From positions 7,061,867 to 7,125,866 of the forward strand of contig NZ_JACHJC010000001.1 of NCBI RefSeq assembly GCF_014203425.1: 64,000 nt of DNA, read 5' to 3'. This stretch comes from Micromonospora echinospora. GTDB taxonomy: Bacteria > Actinomycetota > Actinomycetes > Mycobacteriales > Micromonosporaceae. Of the stretch, positions 24,683 to 34,959 are shown piece by piece (within the stretch, counting starts at the first letter, position 1; each line of letters opens with the position of its first letter). The translations under genes were made by a program, and so were the position numbers. Under the pieces are notes generated by a model, which saw only the letters and a list, made by a program, of their open reading frames with translations, was not told the origin of the DNA and did no database searches.

Positions 24683-27088
24683 ATGACCATGCTGACCGGC
24701 CCGCCGTTCGTGCCCGTACCCCCGCCGCCGCCGCGCGAGACCGGGCCGTGGCCGGTCGTCGCGGCGGTGCTCACCGGGTTCTGGGTCGTGCTGGTGACCG
24801 TTCCGGGTCAGGTCGGCGGCTGGCTCGTCGAGCAGGTCGTGCTGGTCATGGGCCTGGACCGGGCGGTCGCGGTCTGGCCGGTGGTGGCGGTGGCCACCGT
24901 GCTGCTGGCCGGCGCGCCGTCGCTGGCGCTGGCGCTGGCCCCCCGCTCCCCCGTGCTGCGGGTGACCGGCCGCGCCTGGACCGCCGCCGTGGTCGCGCTC
25001 GGCGCTACGACGCTGCTGCGGACGGTGCCGCCGGTGCACCACGAGGCGTACCTGGCCGCGCTGGCGGTGACCGCCGCGGTGCTCGCGTTCGTCGCCGCCC
25101 GGCTCGCCCGCGTGCGCCCGCCCGTCGCCGTGGACGCGGTCCCGGAGGGCCGGTTCGGGACGGTGTCGCTGCTGGCGATCGCGGCCGGGCTGGCGTCGCT
25201 GCTGCCCTGGGCGTGGGTGGGCGCGCTGGGCGGAGCGCTGGAGACGGTGCTCGCCGGGCTGGCCGCCGCCGCGCTCGGCGCGCTCGCCGGGGCGCTGCTC
25301 GGCGCCCGGTTCTGGGCCGCGTTCGGGCCCGGTCCGGCCCGGCTGGTGCTGGTCGGCGGTCTGGTCGCGGGCGTCGCGCTGACGCCGCTCGCCGCCGCCG
25401 CCGGGCAGTCCGGCGTACAGCTGCCGGCGCTGTTCCTGCTGCCGCCGCTCGGTTTCGTGCTGGCCGCGCTGGAGGCGGCGGCCCGGCACGCGGGCCGGCC
25501 GGCCGGGCCGGCGCCGGTGCGCCTGCTGGTCGGGCTGGCGCTGCTGGGGCCGCTGGCGTTCACCGACCCGGACGAGATCACTCTTCTGCTCGCCACCACC
25601 CGCGACACGCCGTTCTGGGTCGCCGTGGGCACCGGCGTCGCGTTCGCCGTCGCGGTCCTGCTCGCCCTCGGGTACGGCGTGCTGCTCGCCCGGTCCCGCG
25701 CCCGCGCGCCCCGGCGCGGCCCGGCCGCGCTCGCCGCCGCCGCGCTGCTCGTCGCCGTCGCCGTGGTGTACGTGGTCCCCGGCCAGCCGGGCCTGCACGG
25801 CGAGCGGCTGCTCGTGGTGCTGCGCGAGCAGGCCGACCTGACCGGGTTGCCGGCCGGGACGCCGGGGCGGGCGGGGCGGGACGCGCGGGCGACGGAGGTC
25901 TACCGGCGGCTGGTCGCCACCGCCGACCGCACCCAGGGCGACCTGCGCCGCACGCTGGCGGACATGCGACTGAACCCGACGCCGTACTACCTGGTCAACG
26001 CGATCGAGACGGACGGCGGGCCGGCGGTGCGCGCCTGGTTGTCCGGCCGGCCCGAGGTGGCCCGGGTGCTGGTCAGCCAGCGGCTGCGCCCGCTGCCCGC
26101 GCTCGCCCCGACGGCGCGCGGCGACGCCCCGGCGCCGACCGGACCGGCCTGGAACATCTCGCTGATCGGGGCGGACCGGGTCTGGTCGGAGCTGGGCGTC
26201 ACCGGCTCCGGCGTGGTGGTGGGCAGCTCCGACTCCGGAGTGGACGGCCGGCACCCGGCGCTCGCCGGCGGCTTCCGGGGCGGCGACGACTCCTGGTACG
26301 ACCCGTGGGAGGACCGCCGCGCCCCGGCCGACCGGGGTGGTCACGGCACCCACACGCTCGGCAGCGCGGTGGGCCGGGACGGCATCGGCGTGGCGCCGGG
26401 GGCGAGCTGGGTCGGCTGCGTCAATCTGGACCGCAACCTGGGCAGCCCGGCCCGCTACCTCGACTGTCTCCAGTTCATGCTGGCCCCGTTCCCGGCCGGC
26501 GGGAACCCGCTGACCGACGGCCGTCCCTCCCGCGCGCCGGACGTGCTCACCAACTCGTGGGGCTGCCCGCCGCTGGAGGGCTGCGACCCGGGGGCGCTGC
26601 GACCGGCGACCGCCGCGCTGACCGCGGCCGGGATCCTGGTGGTGGCCGCCGCCGGCAACACCGGCCCGTCCTGCGGGTCGATCGCGGACCCGCCCGCGCC
26701 GTACCCGGACGTGCTGACCGTCGGGGCGGTGGACCGGCAGCGCCGCGTCACCGACTTCTCCAGCCGTGGCCCGGCGCCGGACGGTGTGGCCAAGCCGGAT
26801 CTGGTCGCCCCGGGCGCGGCTGTGCTCTCCGCGATGCCCGGCGGCGGGTACGCCACCCTGGACGGCACCTCGATGGCGACGCCGCAGGTGGCGGGCGTGG
26901 TGGCGCTGATGTGGTCGGCGAATCCGGCGCTGGTCGGGGACCTGGAACGGACCCGGGCCATCCTGCGCGAGACCGCCGGCCCGGTCACGCAGCCCGCCAG
27001 GGCGGACGCCTGCGGCGGGCCGCAGGACGTCTCCGGCGCCGGGCTGGTCGACGCGTACGCGGCGGTGCGGGCGGCCCGGGCCGGGTAG
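24683..27088 (+). CDS. Subtilase (S8) fused to a polytopic N-terminal membrane domain
   Basis: 801 residues. Residues ~20-385 hold roughly nine to ten hydrophobic segments with short loops; residues ~490-800 are a complete S8 peptidase with Asp517 (SSDSGVDG), His554 (GHGTHTLG), oxyanion Asn659 (AAGNTGPSC) and Ser730 (GTSMATPQVAG). Between them is a ~100-residue region resembling an inhibitor-like segment (ADRTQGDLRRTLADM and RPEVARVLVSQRLRPLP). There is no ordinary signal peptide, so the membrane domain places the protease outside. Start is one of GTG 24680, ATG 24683 or ATG 24689. It stands alone, divergent from glpD. Confidence 0.88.
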   Translation: MTMLTGPPFVPVPPPPPRETGPWPVVAAVLTGFWVVLVTVPGQVGGWLVEQVVLVMGLDRAVAVWPVVAVATVLLAGAPSLALALAPRSPVLRVTGRAWTAAVVALGATTLLRTVPPVHHEAYLAALAVTAAVLAFVAARLARVRPPVAVDAVPEGRFGTVSLLAIAAGLASLLPWAWVGALGGALETVLAGLAAAALGALAGALLGARFWAAFGPGPARLVLVGGLVAGVALTPLAAAAGQSGVQLPALFLLPPLGFVLAALEAAARHAGRPAGPAPVRLLVGLALLGPLAFTDPDEITLLLATTRDTPFWVAVGTGVAFAVAVLLALGYGVLLARSRARAPRRGPAALAAAALLVAVAVVYVVPGQPGLHGERLLVVLREQADLTGLPAGTPGRAGRDARATEVYRRLVATADRTQGDLRRTLADMRLNPTPYYLVNAIETDGGPAVRAWLSGRPEVARVLVSQRLRPLPALAPTARGDAPAPTGPAWNISLIGADRVWSELGVTGSGVVVGSSDSGVDGRHPALAGGFRGGDDSWYDPWEDRRAPADRGGHGTHTLGSAVGRDGIGVAPGASWVGCVNLDRNLGSPARYLDCLQFMLAPFPAGGNPLTDGRPSRAPDVLTNSWGCPPLEGCDPGALRPATAALTAAGILVVAAAGNTGPSCGSIADPPAPYPDVLTVGAVDRQRRVTDFSSRGPAPDGVAKPDLVAPGAAVLSAMPGGGYATLDGTSMATPQVAGVVALMWSANPALVGDLERTRAILRETAGPVTQPARADACGGPQDVSGAGLVDAYAAVRAARAG

Positions 27089-27134
27089 CTCCTGGCGGCT
27101 TTCCGCACCACCCTTGACAGTGGACGGACCCGCA

Positions 27135-27177
27135 CTGATCATGTGGGCACTCCAGCCCCGGCCGTTTCCATGATCAG
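27135..27177. terminator. Inverted repeat after the subtilase gene
   Basis: CTGATCATG (27135-27143) pairs with CATGATCAG (27169-27177) across a 25-base loop. Placed 46 bases after the stop codon it may end the transcript; stem length is modest, so a protein-binding role is also possible. Confidence 0.45.
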
Positions 27178-27556
27178 GCCGGCGACTGGCACCTACGAAA
27201 ACGGGGGAAACAGTGCGGCGGTCTCAGCGACGACAACGGACATCAGGCGCCCCGAGCGGGAGCCGCCCAGCCGGCTCGTCGCCGGCCTGACGGTGAGCGC
27301 CGCCGGGAGGCGGTGACCATCAGCCGGAGTCCGGCCGCGCCAGGGCTCAGGCGTCTTCCACCTGTACGCGTCGGCACACCGGCCGGGCGCGACGGCCGGC
27401 CGATGTCCGTGGAAGCCGCAGCACCTGACGTCGCCGCCCGGGCGCGGCACGTGACACCACGGCACCTGCGGGTGCGATCTGAAGCAACCGATCGGGGGAC
27501 GGTTGTGCGTGCTCGCGCGTCCCCCTCGGTACCGGATACGAGCGAGGACTCAGCGA
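27178..27556. other. Long intergenic stretch without a convincing gene
   Basis: Open frames here on either strand lack family similarity and have mixed codon use. A GGGGG ribosome-like site at about 27204 precedes a GTG opening a 26-codon Arg/Ser-rich frame (starting MRRSQRRQRTSG) that stops at once; it looks like the beginning of a secreted protein that decays, but this is weak. The region is otherwise the leader of the HELAH gene. Confidence 0.4.
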
Positions 27557-29131
27557 ATGCCCGAGACACCCAACCCGATCCCGCCCCACCCGACCGGCCC
27601 GTATCCGGGAGGTCATCCGGCACCCGGACCCCACGGCCCTCCGGGACAGCGCCCCGGGCCTTACGGGCCGCCCGTGCACTACGCGCCGCCCGGCCAGTAC
27701 GGACCACCCGGCCAGTACGCGCCGCCCGGCCCGTTCGGACCGCCGCCCACGCCCCGCAAGACGTCGAAGCGCTGGATCTGGATCACCCTGAGTTCGGTCC
27801 TGGCGCTGGTACTCGTCTGCGTGGGCGGCGCCTTCGCGCTACGCAACCACAACCTGCAACGGTCCGCCGAGCGCGCCGCCGCCTACGACGAGAAACGCAA
27901 CCCGGTCAAGCGCGAGTCGGTCGATCGCCTGCTGGCCGAGCACACCCGGGCGCTGAAGGACCGGGATCTCAAGGCGTTCCTGGCGCCCTTCGACCCGGCC
28001 GACAAGAAATTGATCGCGGACCAGACCCGGGTGTTCCACAACCTCACCAGGATCCCCTTCAGCGAGGCGACGTTCGCCAACAGGACCATGCGTGACGTCA
28101 CGCCGCTCGGCGCGGGGTTCACCTTCGACCTGATGGTGGGGTTCCTGCACCGGATCGGTGAGTACGACCGCGCGCCGGTCGAGCGGAGGTACTTCTGGAA
28201 GGTCGTCCAGGACGAGAGGAACGGCCCGCTCAAGGTCACCGCGATCGACCGGATCCCGGCCGGGTTCAAGGCGTCGGATGACGACTTCTACCCCACGCCC
28301 TGGGACAAGTGGGCCACCGTCCACGTCGAGAAGACCGAACACACGGTGCTGATCGTTGACGGATCACTGCGCGCCGAGGCCCGGCGTCACGCACCGGCGG
28401 TCGAAGCGGCAGCGGTCAGGAACATCACCACGTGGAAGGCCTCGGGCGTGGAGGGTGAGATCCCGTCGGGCTTCGTCGTCTCACTCGTGAAGGGCAGGAA
28501 GGATCTGGGGTCACTGTGGCGCGTCGCCGATGAGCCGCCCACGGAGGCCGGCGTCTCCATCAGCATGCCCACCGCCGAGTACGACGCGAACATGGAACAG
28601 CTCGACGGCCCGCTCATCGGCGGCAGCCGGGTGGTGATCGACCTGAAGACCTCGTTCTTCACCGCCGCTGCTCCCGACGGCCCGCCGCTCATCTTCCGGC
28701 ACGAACTCGCCCACTCGATGGTGGCGGCCCTCACCGCCGTCGACAAGGACAGCCCGGAACGGTCCGAGCGGTCCCTGTGGACGGTCGAAGGGTTCGCCGA
28801 GTACATGGCCTATTCGCCCAAGCCGTGGACGGCCAGCTACAACATCCCGGAAGGCAGGCGACAGTTGCGCGCGGACCGCGGCGAGGTGTCGTTGCCCGGC
28901 AACGGGGTCTGGAACTCGTCGTCCGCGGGCCGGTTGAACTACCACTACCTGCTGGGTCACACGGCCATGGACTACATCGCCGGGAAATACGGTGCGCAGA
29001 AGCTCTTCCAGTTCGTCGCCGGGAACTACCGGGGCAAGTCGGTCGAGAATCTCACCCAGGAACTGTTCGGCGTCTCGTACCAGGAGTTCGAGCGGCAGTG
29101 GGCCGCGCACGTCACCGGCAAACTGCGCTGA
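27557..29131 (+). CDS. Membrane-anchored putative zinc metalloprotease (HELAH)
   Basis: 524 residues. A 70-residue Pro/Gly/Tyr-rich cytoplasmic head (PPGQYGPPGQYAPPG repeats) leads to one membrane helix (about residues 76-96), then an extracytoplasmic region of ~430 residues. The zinc motif HELAH is at 382-386, with a downstream VEGFAEYM (third ligand Glu411 or Glu415), the gluzincin arrangement. The middle region (residues ~105-210) resembles an NTF2/DUF4440-like alpha-beta segment. ATG 27557 has GAGGA ten bases upstream. A strong hairpin follows the stop. Target unknown; the motif itself is clear. Confidence 0.75.
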   Translation: MPETPNPIPPHPTGPYPGGHPAPGPHGPPGQRPGPYGPPVHYAPPGQYGPPGQYAPPGPFGPPPTPRKTSKRWIWITLSSVLALVLVCVGGAFALRNHNLQRSAERAAAYDEKRNPVKRESVDRLLAEHTRALKDRDLKAFLAPFDPADKKLIADQTRVFHNLTRIPFSEATFANRTMRDVTPLGAGFTFDLMVGFLHRIGEYDRAPVERRYFWKVVQDERNGPLKVTAIDRIPAGFKASDDDFYPTPWDKWATVHVEKTEHTVLIVDGSLRAEARRHAPAVEAAAVRNITTWKASGVEGEIPSGFVVSLVKGRKDLGSLWRVADEPPTEAGVSISMPTAEYDANMEQLDGPLIGGSRVVIDLKTSFFTAAAPDGPPLIFRHELAHSMVAALTAVDKDSPERSERSLWTVEGFAEYMAYSPKPWTASYNIPEGRRQLRADRGEVSLPGNGVWNSSSAGRLNYHYLLGHTAMDYIAGKYGAQKLFQFVAGNYRGKSVENLTQELFGVSYQEFERQWAAHVTGKLR

Positions 29132-29137
29132 TCCGCG

Positions 29138-29179
29138 CGAGCCGTGGTGGCCGGTCGTTCCGCCGGTCACCACGGCTCG
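29138..29179. terminator. Strong bidirectional hairpin terminator
   Basis: CGAGCCGTGGTG (29138-29149) pairs perfectly with CACCACGGCTCG (29168-29179); CCGG/CCGG extends it inside after one bulge. It separates the convergent metalloprotease and DUF1877 genes. Confidence 0.82.
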
Positions 29180-29188
29180 GAAGCGGCG

Positions 29189-29713
29189 TCAGTCGAGCCA
29201 GCAGATGACCGCGTCACCGGCGCCGGCCGCGGCGGCGAAGAACTCCCGCGCGTACGGCAGGTGGTGGGTGACCCAACTCAGCTCACCGTCCCGGTCCCAG
29301 ATCAGCGGGTAGATGCCGGCCGCGGTCAGCTCGGCCGGGTCGACACCGCGCACCAGGTCCTCCTCGGTGATCCCGGCCAGCGCGGTCGCCGCCTGGGCCA
29401 CCTGCTCCGGCGTCAGGTGGCACGGCGGTCCGTAGCCCCAGTCGTAGGCGTCGAGGAACTCCGCCCAGTCCCCGCCCTCCGGCGGCGCGTCGGGCAACGG
29501 CACGAGCAGGTCGCCCCCGGTGACCACCGGCACCGTCACGCCGTGCCGTTCCAGCAGGAACTCCAACGCCTGCCACGCCTTCCCGGTGCCGCCGTACCGT
29601 ACGTCCTCGGCGTCGGCCGCCGCCCGCGCCGACTCGTACGCCCAGTCGTGGTCTGCTCTGGCCCGGGCCAGTTCGTCCGGCGTGACCCGCAGCCAGTTCC
29701 CGTTCATGCTCAC
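29189..29713 (-). CDS. DUF1877 (YfbM-like) protein
   Basis: 174 residues beginning MSMNGNWLRVTPDELARA, the standard DUF1877 opening, with the GGTGKAWQALEFLL and ICWLD-type ends of that family. These are small cytoplasmic proteins of unknown function that some authors link to polymorphic toxin immunity; no toxin gene is adjacent here. The GTG at 29713 reproduces the usual N-terminus; an ATG two codons in is the alternative. It is divergent from the double acetyltransferase gene. Confidence 0.83.
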   Translation of the reverse strand: MSMNGNWLRVTPDELARARADHDWAYESARAAADAEDVRYGGTGKAWQALEFLLERHGVTVPVVTGGDLLVPLPDAPPEGGDWAEFLDAYDWGYGPPCHLTPEQVAQAATALAGITEEDLVRGVDPAELTAAGIYPLIWDRDGELSWVTHHLPYAREFFAAAAGAGDAVICWLD

Positions 29714-29779
29714 GAGGGCGCAGCCTAGGAGCCGGGTCCGACACCCGCTACCCCGTTGCGGGCGCTACCGTCGGCAGCC

Positions 29780-30706
29780 ATGAACGTGGAGATCACCGAT
29801 CTGCCGCCCGAGCCGTCGCCGGCCGTCGTCGAGCTTTGCCGGCGAGCGCTCGACCTGCCCGAGGACGCGGCCGAGGCACCGCACATCCTGGAGACGCTCA
29901 CCCGGCGCGCGGCGGCCCACCGGCCGGTCGTGGTGCTCGGCGCGGTCCGCGACGGCTCGCTGATCGGGGTGCTCGTCGGGTCGCTGTCGGCAGCCGATCC
30001 GCGGCTCGGCCACGTCGACCTGGTCGCGGTGACGCACGAGGAACGCTGCCAGGGCGTGGGTGGGGCGCTGCTGGCCGAGGCGGAGAGCCGGCTGGGCGCG
30101 CTGGGCGCGGTTGAGGTGCTGCTCGCCGGCAACCCGCCGTACTACGCCTGGCCCGGAATCGACGTGCGCTACACCCCGGCGGTCTGCGCCGCGCAGCGGC
30201 TCGGTTACCGGCAGGACCGTACCGCCTGGAACATGACCGCCGAGCTGTCCGAGGGGTCGGCGGCGCTGCGTCCCACCGAGGCCGCCGAGCAGCGGCTGGC
30301 CGGGCGGGGCGTGACGGTACGCCGGGCCACCGCGGACGACCTGCCGGCGCTCACCGCGTTCGCCCGGTCCACGTTCGGCGGCACCTGGGACGGCGAGCTG
30401 GCGGGTTCGGTCGGGCGGCCGGACGCGGGCGCGCACCTCGCCGAACGGGACGGTGAGATCCTCGGTTTCGCCGCGTACGGGTCGGCCCGGCCGAGCTGGT
30501 TCGGTCCGATGGGCACCGCGCCGGCGGCGGAGGGCTCCGGGATCGGCGGCGTGCTGTTGCGCCGCTGCCTGCGTGACCAGGCGGCGGCCGGGATCACCGC
30601 GGCGCAGATCGGCTGGGTGGGGCCGGTGCCGTTCTACTCGAACGCGGCCGGGGCGCGGATCGAGCGGGTGTTCTTCCTCTATCGGAAAGCCGCCAAAGGG
30701 GCATAG
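29780..30706 (+). CDS. Tandem GNAT acetyltransferase
   Basis: 308 residues with two GNAT folds. The first (about residues 1-160) has HVDLVAVTHEERCQGVGGALLAEAES, an acetyl-CoA binding loop variant of Q/RxxGxG/A. The second (about 175-305) has the corresponding AEGSGIGGVLLRRCLRDQ loop and a terminal PVPFYSNAAGARIERVFFLYRK. Two-domain GNATs of this size often have one catalytic and one degenerate half; mycothiol synthase is the best-known actinobacterial example but lacks this sequence. The substrate is not assignable. Alternative start at 29756 would add eight residues. Confidence 0.82.
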   Translation: MNVEITDLPPEPSPAVVELCRRALDLPEDAAEAPHILETLTRRAAAHRPVVVLGAVRDGSLIGVLVGSLSAADPRLGHVDLVAVTHEERCQGVGGALLAEAESRLGALGAVEVLLAGNPPYYAWPGIDVRYTPAVCAAQRLGYRQDRTAWNMTAELSEGSAALRPTEAAEQRLAGRGVTVRRATADDLPALTAFARSTFGGTWDGELAGSVGRPDAGAHLAERDGEILGFAAYGSARPSWFGPMGTAPAAEGSGIGGVLLRRCLRDQAAAGITAAQIGWVGPVPFYSNAAGARIERVFFLYRKAAKGA

Positions 30707-30776
30707 ACGCCAATAGCGCCATTCGGCCTCCTTCGTCATCGACCGGGTTCTACGGTCGGGGCAGAGGAGGCGGTGC

Positions 30777-30998
30777 ATGACCACCAATGACGAACGGGCC
30801 GAGGAACCGGCGGACGAGCTTCCCGGGCAGCTCCCGTTCGACCGGCTCGACATCGGCGACGCCGAGCAGCTCGCCGAGCTGACCGGCGCGGACCGGCCAC
30901 CGGTGGAGGAGCCACGGCAGCCGGTGGACGAGCCGCGGCGGCTGCCGCCGTACGACCGGACGCACAAGCGGCGCAACCAGCGCCCGCTGCCCACCTGA
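30777..30998 (+). CDS. Small acidic/basic hypothetical protein (73 aa)
   Basis: A short gene with an excellent GAGGAGG site six bases before the ATG. The product is highly charged and Pro-rich without hydrophobic segments: an acidic first half (DERAEEPADELPGQLPFDRL) and a basic end (YDRTHKRRNQRPLPT). No known domain. It is followed by a perfect hairpin shared with the convergent groEL gene. Coding is supported by the ribosome site and codon use; function unknown. Confidence 0.65.
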   Translation: MTTNDERAEEPADELPGQLPFDRLDIGDAEQLAELTGADRPPVEEPRQPVDEPRRLPPYDRTHKRRNQRPLPT

Positions 30999-31010
30999 CA
31001 CGCACGCGGA

Positions 31011-31044
31011 AAGGGGGCGGACCGCTGACGCGGCCCGCCCCCTT
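31011..31044. terminator. Bidirectional hairpin terminator at the groEL 3' end
   Basis: AAGGGGGCGG (31011-31020) pairs with CCGCCCCCTT (31035-31044); on the minus strand the order also gives an A/G stem ending in TT. It lies 24 bases after the groEL stop. Confidence 0.82.
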
Positions 31045-31067
31045 CGGCGTACTGGGTGGAGCTGGAC

Positions 31068-32873
<1,806 letters not shown>

Positions 32874-32890
32874 CTACCGCCCCGACCTTC

Positions 32891-32915
32891 TGGCACTCAC
32901 CGTATGCGAGTGCCA
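32891..32915 (-). promoter_or_regulatory. CIRCE element (HrcA operator), copy overlapping the transcription start
   Basis: TGGCACTC (32891-32898), nine bases, GAGTGCCA (32908-32915): a perfect 8-bp inverted repeat with the diagnostic N9 spacer. It falls at the expected +1 of the groEL promoter. Confidence 0.9.
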
Positions 32916-32921
32916 ATGACT

Positions 32922-32951
32922 TGTTTAGCACTCTCCCTAGCCGAGTGCAAG
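32922..32951 (-). promoter_or_regulatory. groEL promoter with a second CIRCE element
   Basis: On the minus strand TTGCAC (32945-32950) and TAAACA (32922-32927) form -35 and -10 hexamers with a 17-base spacer. The same bases spell CIRCE: TTAGCACTC (32925-32933), nine bases, GAGTGCAA (32943-32950), so HrcA binding would cover the promoter exactly. Confidence 0.85.
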
Positions 32952-32965
32952 CACGACCGCCCCGC

Positions 32966-34420
32966 TCAGCCGAGTTCCGCAGCCAGCTGGGCCGCAGTCA
33001 CCGGGCCTTCCTGGGCCCGCTGCTCGGCGTACGTGACGACCAGCCCGACCTGCTGCACCAGGTAGGTCGGAGCCGCCACCGCGGCGCTGAGAACGGTGAT
33101 CGTCACCGCGCCGATCGCGGTGCCCACGGCGCCCATCGGCTCGACCCCGAACAGCTCCACGTTGATCCCGGCCAGCACGACGTCCAGCAGCGTCGCCGCG
33201 ACCAGCGCCGCTACCACCAGCATGACCCGGCCCAGCACCATGCCGAACCGGCTGTGGAACATCTGCCACGACCGCCCGACCGGATCCCGCCGCTCGAACA
33301 GGTAGACCGGACCGAACAGGGCGAGCGCGAGCGCGACGTAGACGCCGGGCAGCAGACAGAAGCAGGCGCCCAGCGTGACCAGCAGCGACACCACGATGGT
33401 CCAGCCCCAGAGACCGAGGGCACGGCTCAGCCCGTACCGGAAGGCGGAACCGAGCCCGGCCGGCTGACCGGCCGCCTGCCGGGCGATCACCCAGGTGCCC
33501 GCCGCCCAGCCCATCGCCTGGAGCGCGCCGAAGATCAGCCCGGCGAACAGGATCGCGCCGTAGAAGCCGAGCGTCTGCGCCCAGAAGCCCTCCGGCAGCG
33601 CCGGCGCGCCGTTCGGCGCGGTCGCCATCTGCCCGTCGGGGCTGATGATCAGCGTGAGGACGCCGATCACCGTCGCCGGGAGTACCTGGGTGAGCAGCAC
33701 GATCGGCAGGAGCTGCCGCCAGCCGCGCCGCAGCGCCCCCCAGCAACGGGCGAACCAGGGACCGATGCCCGCGTGCGGCGGGTTGACGAGCGGGTCCTGC
33801 GGGTCGAAGCCGGAGGGCCAGCCGGCGTACGCCCCGGAGCCGGCGGGCACCGGGTAGGCGGCGCCGGGCATCGGATGAGCCGGGTACCCGGGCCCGGTCC
33901 AGCCCGCCTGCGGAGCACCGGTCGGGTAGCCCTGCGGCGTGGGGTAGCCGGGCATCGCGGGGTAGCCGGGGGACGGGGTGGCGCCGGGCGCGGTCCAGCC
34001 GGACTGGCCGCCTCCCGGATTCGGGGTGCCGCCCGGTGCGCTCCAGCCCGAGGGCGGAGTGCCGTGCGGTGCGCTCCAGCCCGAGGGCGGGGTGCCGTGC
34101 GGTGCGCTCTGGCCCGGCGGGTGCGAGGCGGGCGCGTTCCGGCCGGCCGGGTCGCCTCCACCGGGCGGGGTGGCCGGGTCGGGCGGGTTCGGGTGGGCGG
34201 GCTGCGTGCCGTACCCGGGTTGCTGCGGGATGGCCGGGCCGTGGCCGGTCTGATCGGCCCACGGATCGGCGGGCGCCGGGCCGGGAGCTGGCACGGACGG
34301 CCCGGCGCTCCCCGACGACGCCGGATCGGCGGCCGCAGGCGGGGGCGCGGTCGGGTCGGCCGGAGGGCCGGACGGCGTCGGCGGCACCGGTTCGGAACCC
34401 GGCGGAGGCAGATCGGACAT
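32966..34420 (-). CDS. Polytopic membrane protein with long Pro/Gly-rich N-terminus
   Basis: 484 residues. Residues 1-~215 are disordered, rich in Pro, Gly, Ala and Ser with near-repeats (SAPHGTPPSGW). The rest has six hydrophobic segments starting QLLPIVLLTQVLPATVIGVL and a pattern resembling the membrane domain found with glycerophosphodiester phosphodiesterases (LIFGALQAMGWAAGTWVIARQAAG, LGACFCLLPGVYVALALALFGPV). No catalytic domain is present. AGGAGGG lies five bases before the ATG. The gene starts 97 bases after the cold-shock gene end in the same direction; function unknown. Confidence 0.75.
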   Translation of the reverse strand: MSDLPPPGSEPVPPTPSGPPADPTAPPPAAADPASSGSAGPSVPAPGPAPADPWADQTGHGPAIPQQPGYGTQPAHPNPPDPATPPGGGDPAGRNAPASHPPGQSAPHGTPPSGWSAPHGTPPSGWSAPGGTPNPGGGQSGWTAPGATPSPGYPAMPGYPTPQGYPTGAPQAGWTGPGYPAHPMPGAAYPVPAGSGAYAGWPSGFDPQDPLVNPPHAGIGPWFARCWGALRRGWRQLLPIVLLTQVLPATVIGVLTLIISPDGQMATAPNGAPALPEGFWAQTLGFYGAILFAGLIFGALQAMGWAAGTWVIARQAAGQPAGLGSAFRYGLSRALGLWGWTIVVSLLVTLGACFCLLPGVYVALALALFGPVYLFERRDPVGRSWQMFHSRFGMVLGRVMLVVAALVAATLLDVVLAGINVELFGVEPMGAVGTAIGAVTITVLSAAVAAPTYLVQQVGLVVTYAEQRAQEGPVTAAQLAAELG

Positions 34421-34515
34421 GGGCCCTCCTCAGCGGCTACGGCTGGAACGGCTCTCGATCTTCCACTGTGCGCGCTCGCGCCACAGCCCTCCGATCGGCG
34501 GACCCGGCTGCGGAA

Positions 34516-34530
34516 CCGCCCGGCGGGCGG
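34516..34530 (-). terminator. Short hairpin after the cold-shock gene
   Basis: CCGCCC, GGC loop, GGGCGG, located three bases after the stop of the cold-shock gene; CCTCCG (34488-34493) can also pair with CGGAGG (34528-34533). Confidence 0.6.
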
Positions 34531-34533
34531 AGG

Positions 34534-34737
34534 TCAGGCGATGACGCGGACCCGCTCGGCCTGCGGGCCCTTCTGCCCCTGCGCGATCTCGAACTCGACC
34601 CGCTGGCCGTCGTCCAGTGCCTTGTAGCCGTCCATCTCGATCGCGGAGAAGTGGACGAAGACGTCCTGCCCGCCGTCGACGGCGATGAAGCCGTAGCCCT
34701 TTTCGGAGTTGAACCACTTCACGGTGCCCTGTGCCAC
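34534..34737 (-). CDS. Cold-shock domain protein (CspA family)
   Basis: 67-residue single OB-fold nucleic-acid-binding protein. [19 protein letters not shown] carries RNP1 (KGYGFI), and DVFVHFSAI carries RNP2. GTG start at 34737 with GAGGAAG seven bases upstream; the length equals the family norm. A long leader upstream (to the divergent GNAT gene, about 220 bases) fits the structured 5' regions usual for csp genes. It is likely an RNA chaperone expressed widely, not only in the cold. Confidence 0.96.
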   Translation of the reverse strand: MAQGTVKWFNSEKGYGFIAVDGGQDVFVHFSAIEMDGYKALDDGQRVEFEIAQGQKGPQAERVRVIA

Positions 34738-34959
34738 GGTGCACTTCCTCACTCTGCGCGGCGTTCCAACACCCGGGAACCGGCGGACCGGCACCGGTGG
34801 CGCACCGGTTCGGCGATCGGCGACCGTCGCTGAATTCGGTGACCGAAATCGCACGCTACACGAGGCGTGACGACGGCGCACGACCACAAACCGGACATAT
34901 TCCGGGCGGTCCCGGCCCCGGTCACACGCCTTCGCCGGCCCGTCCGGTATGCATGCGGC

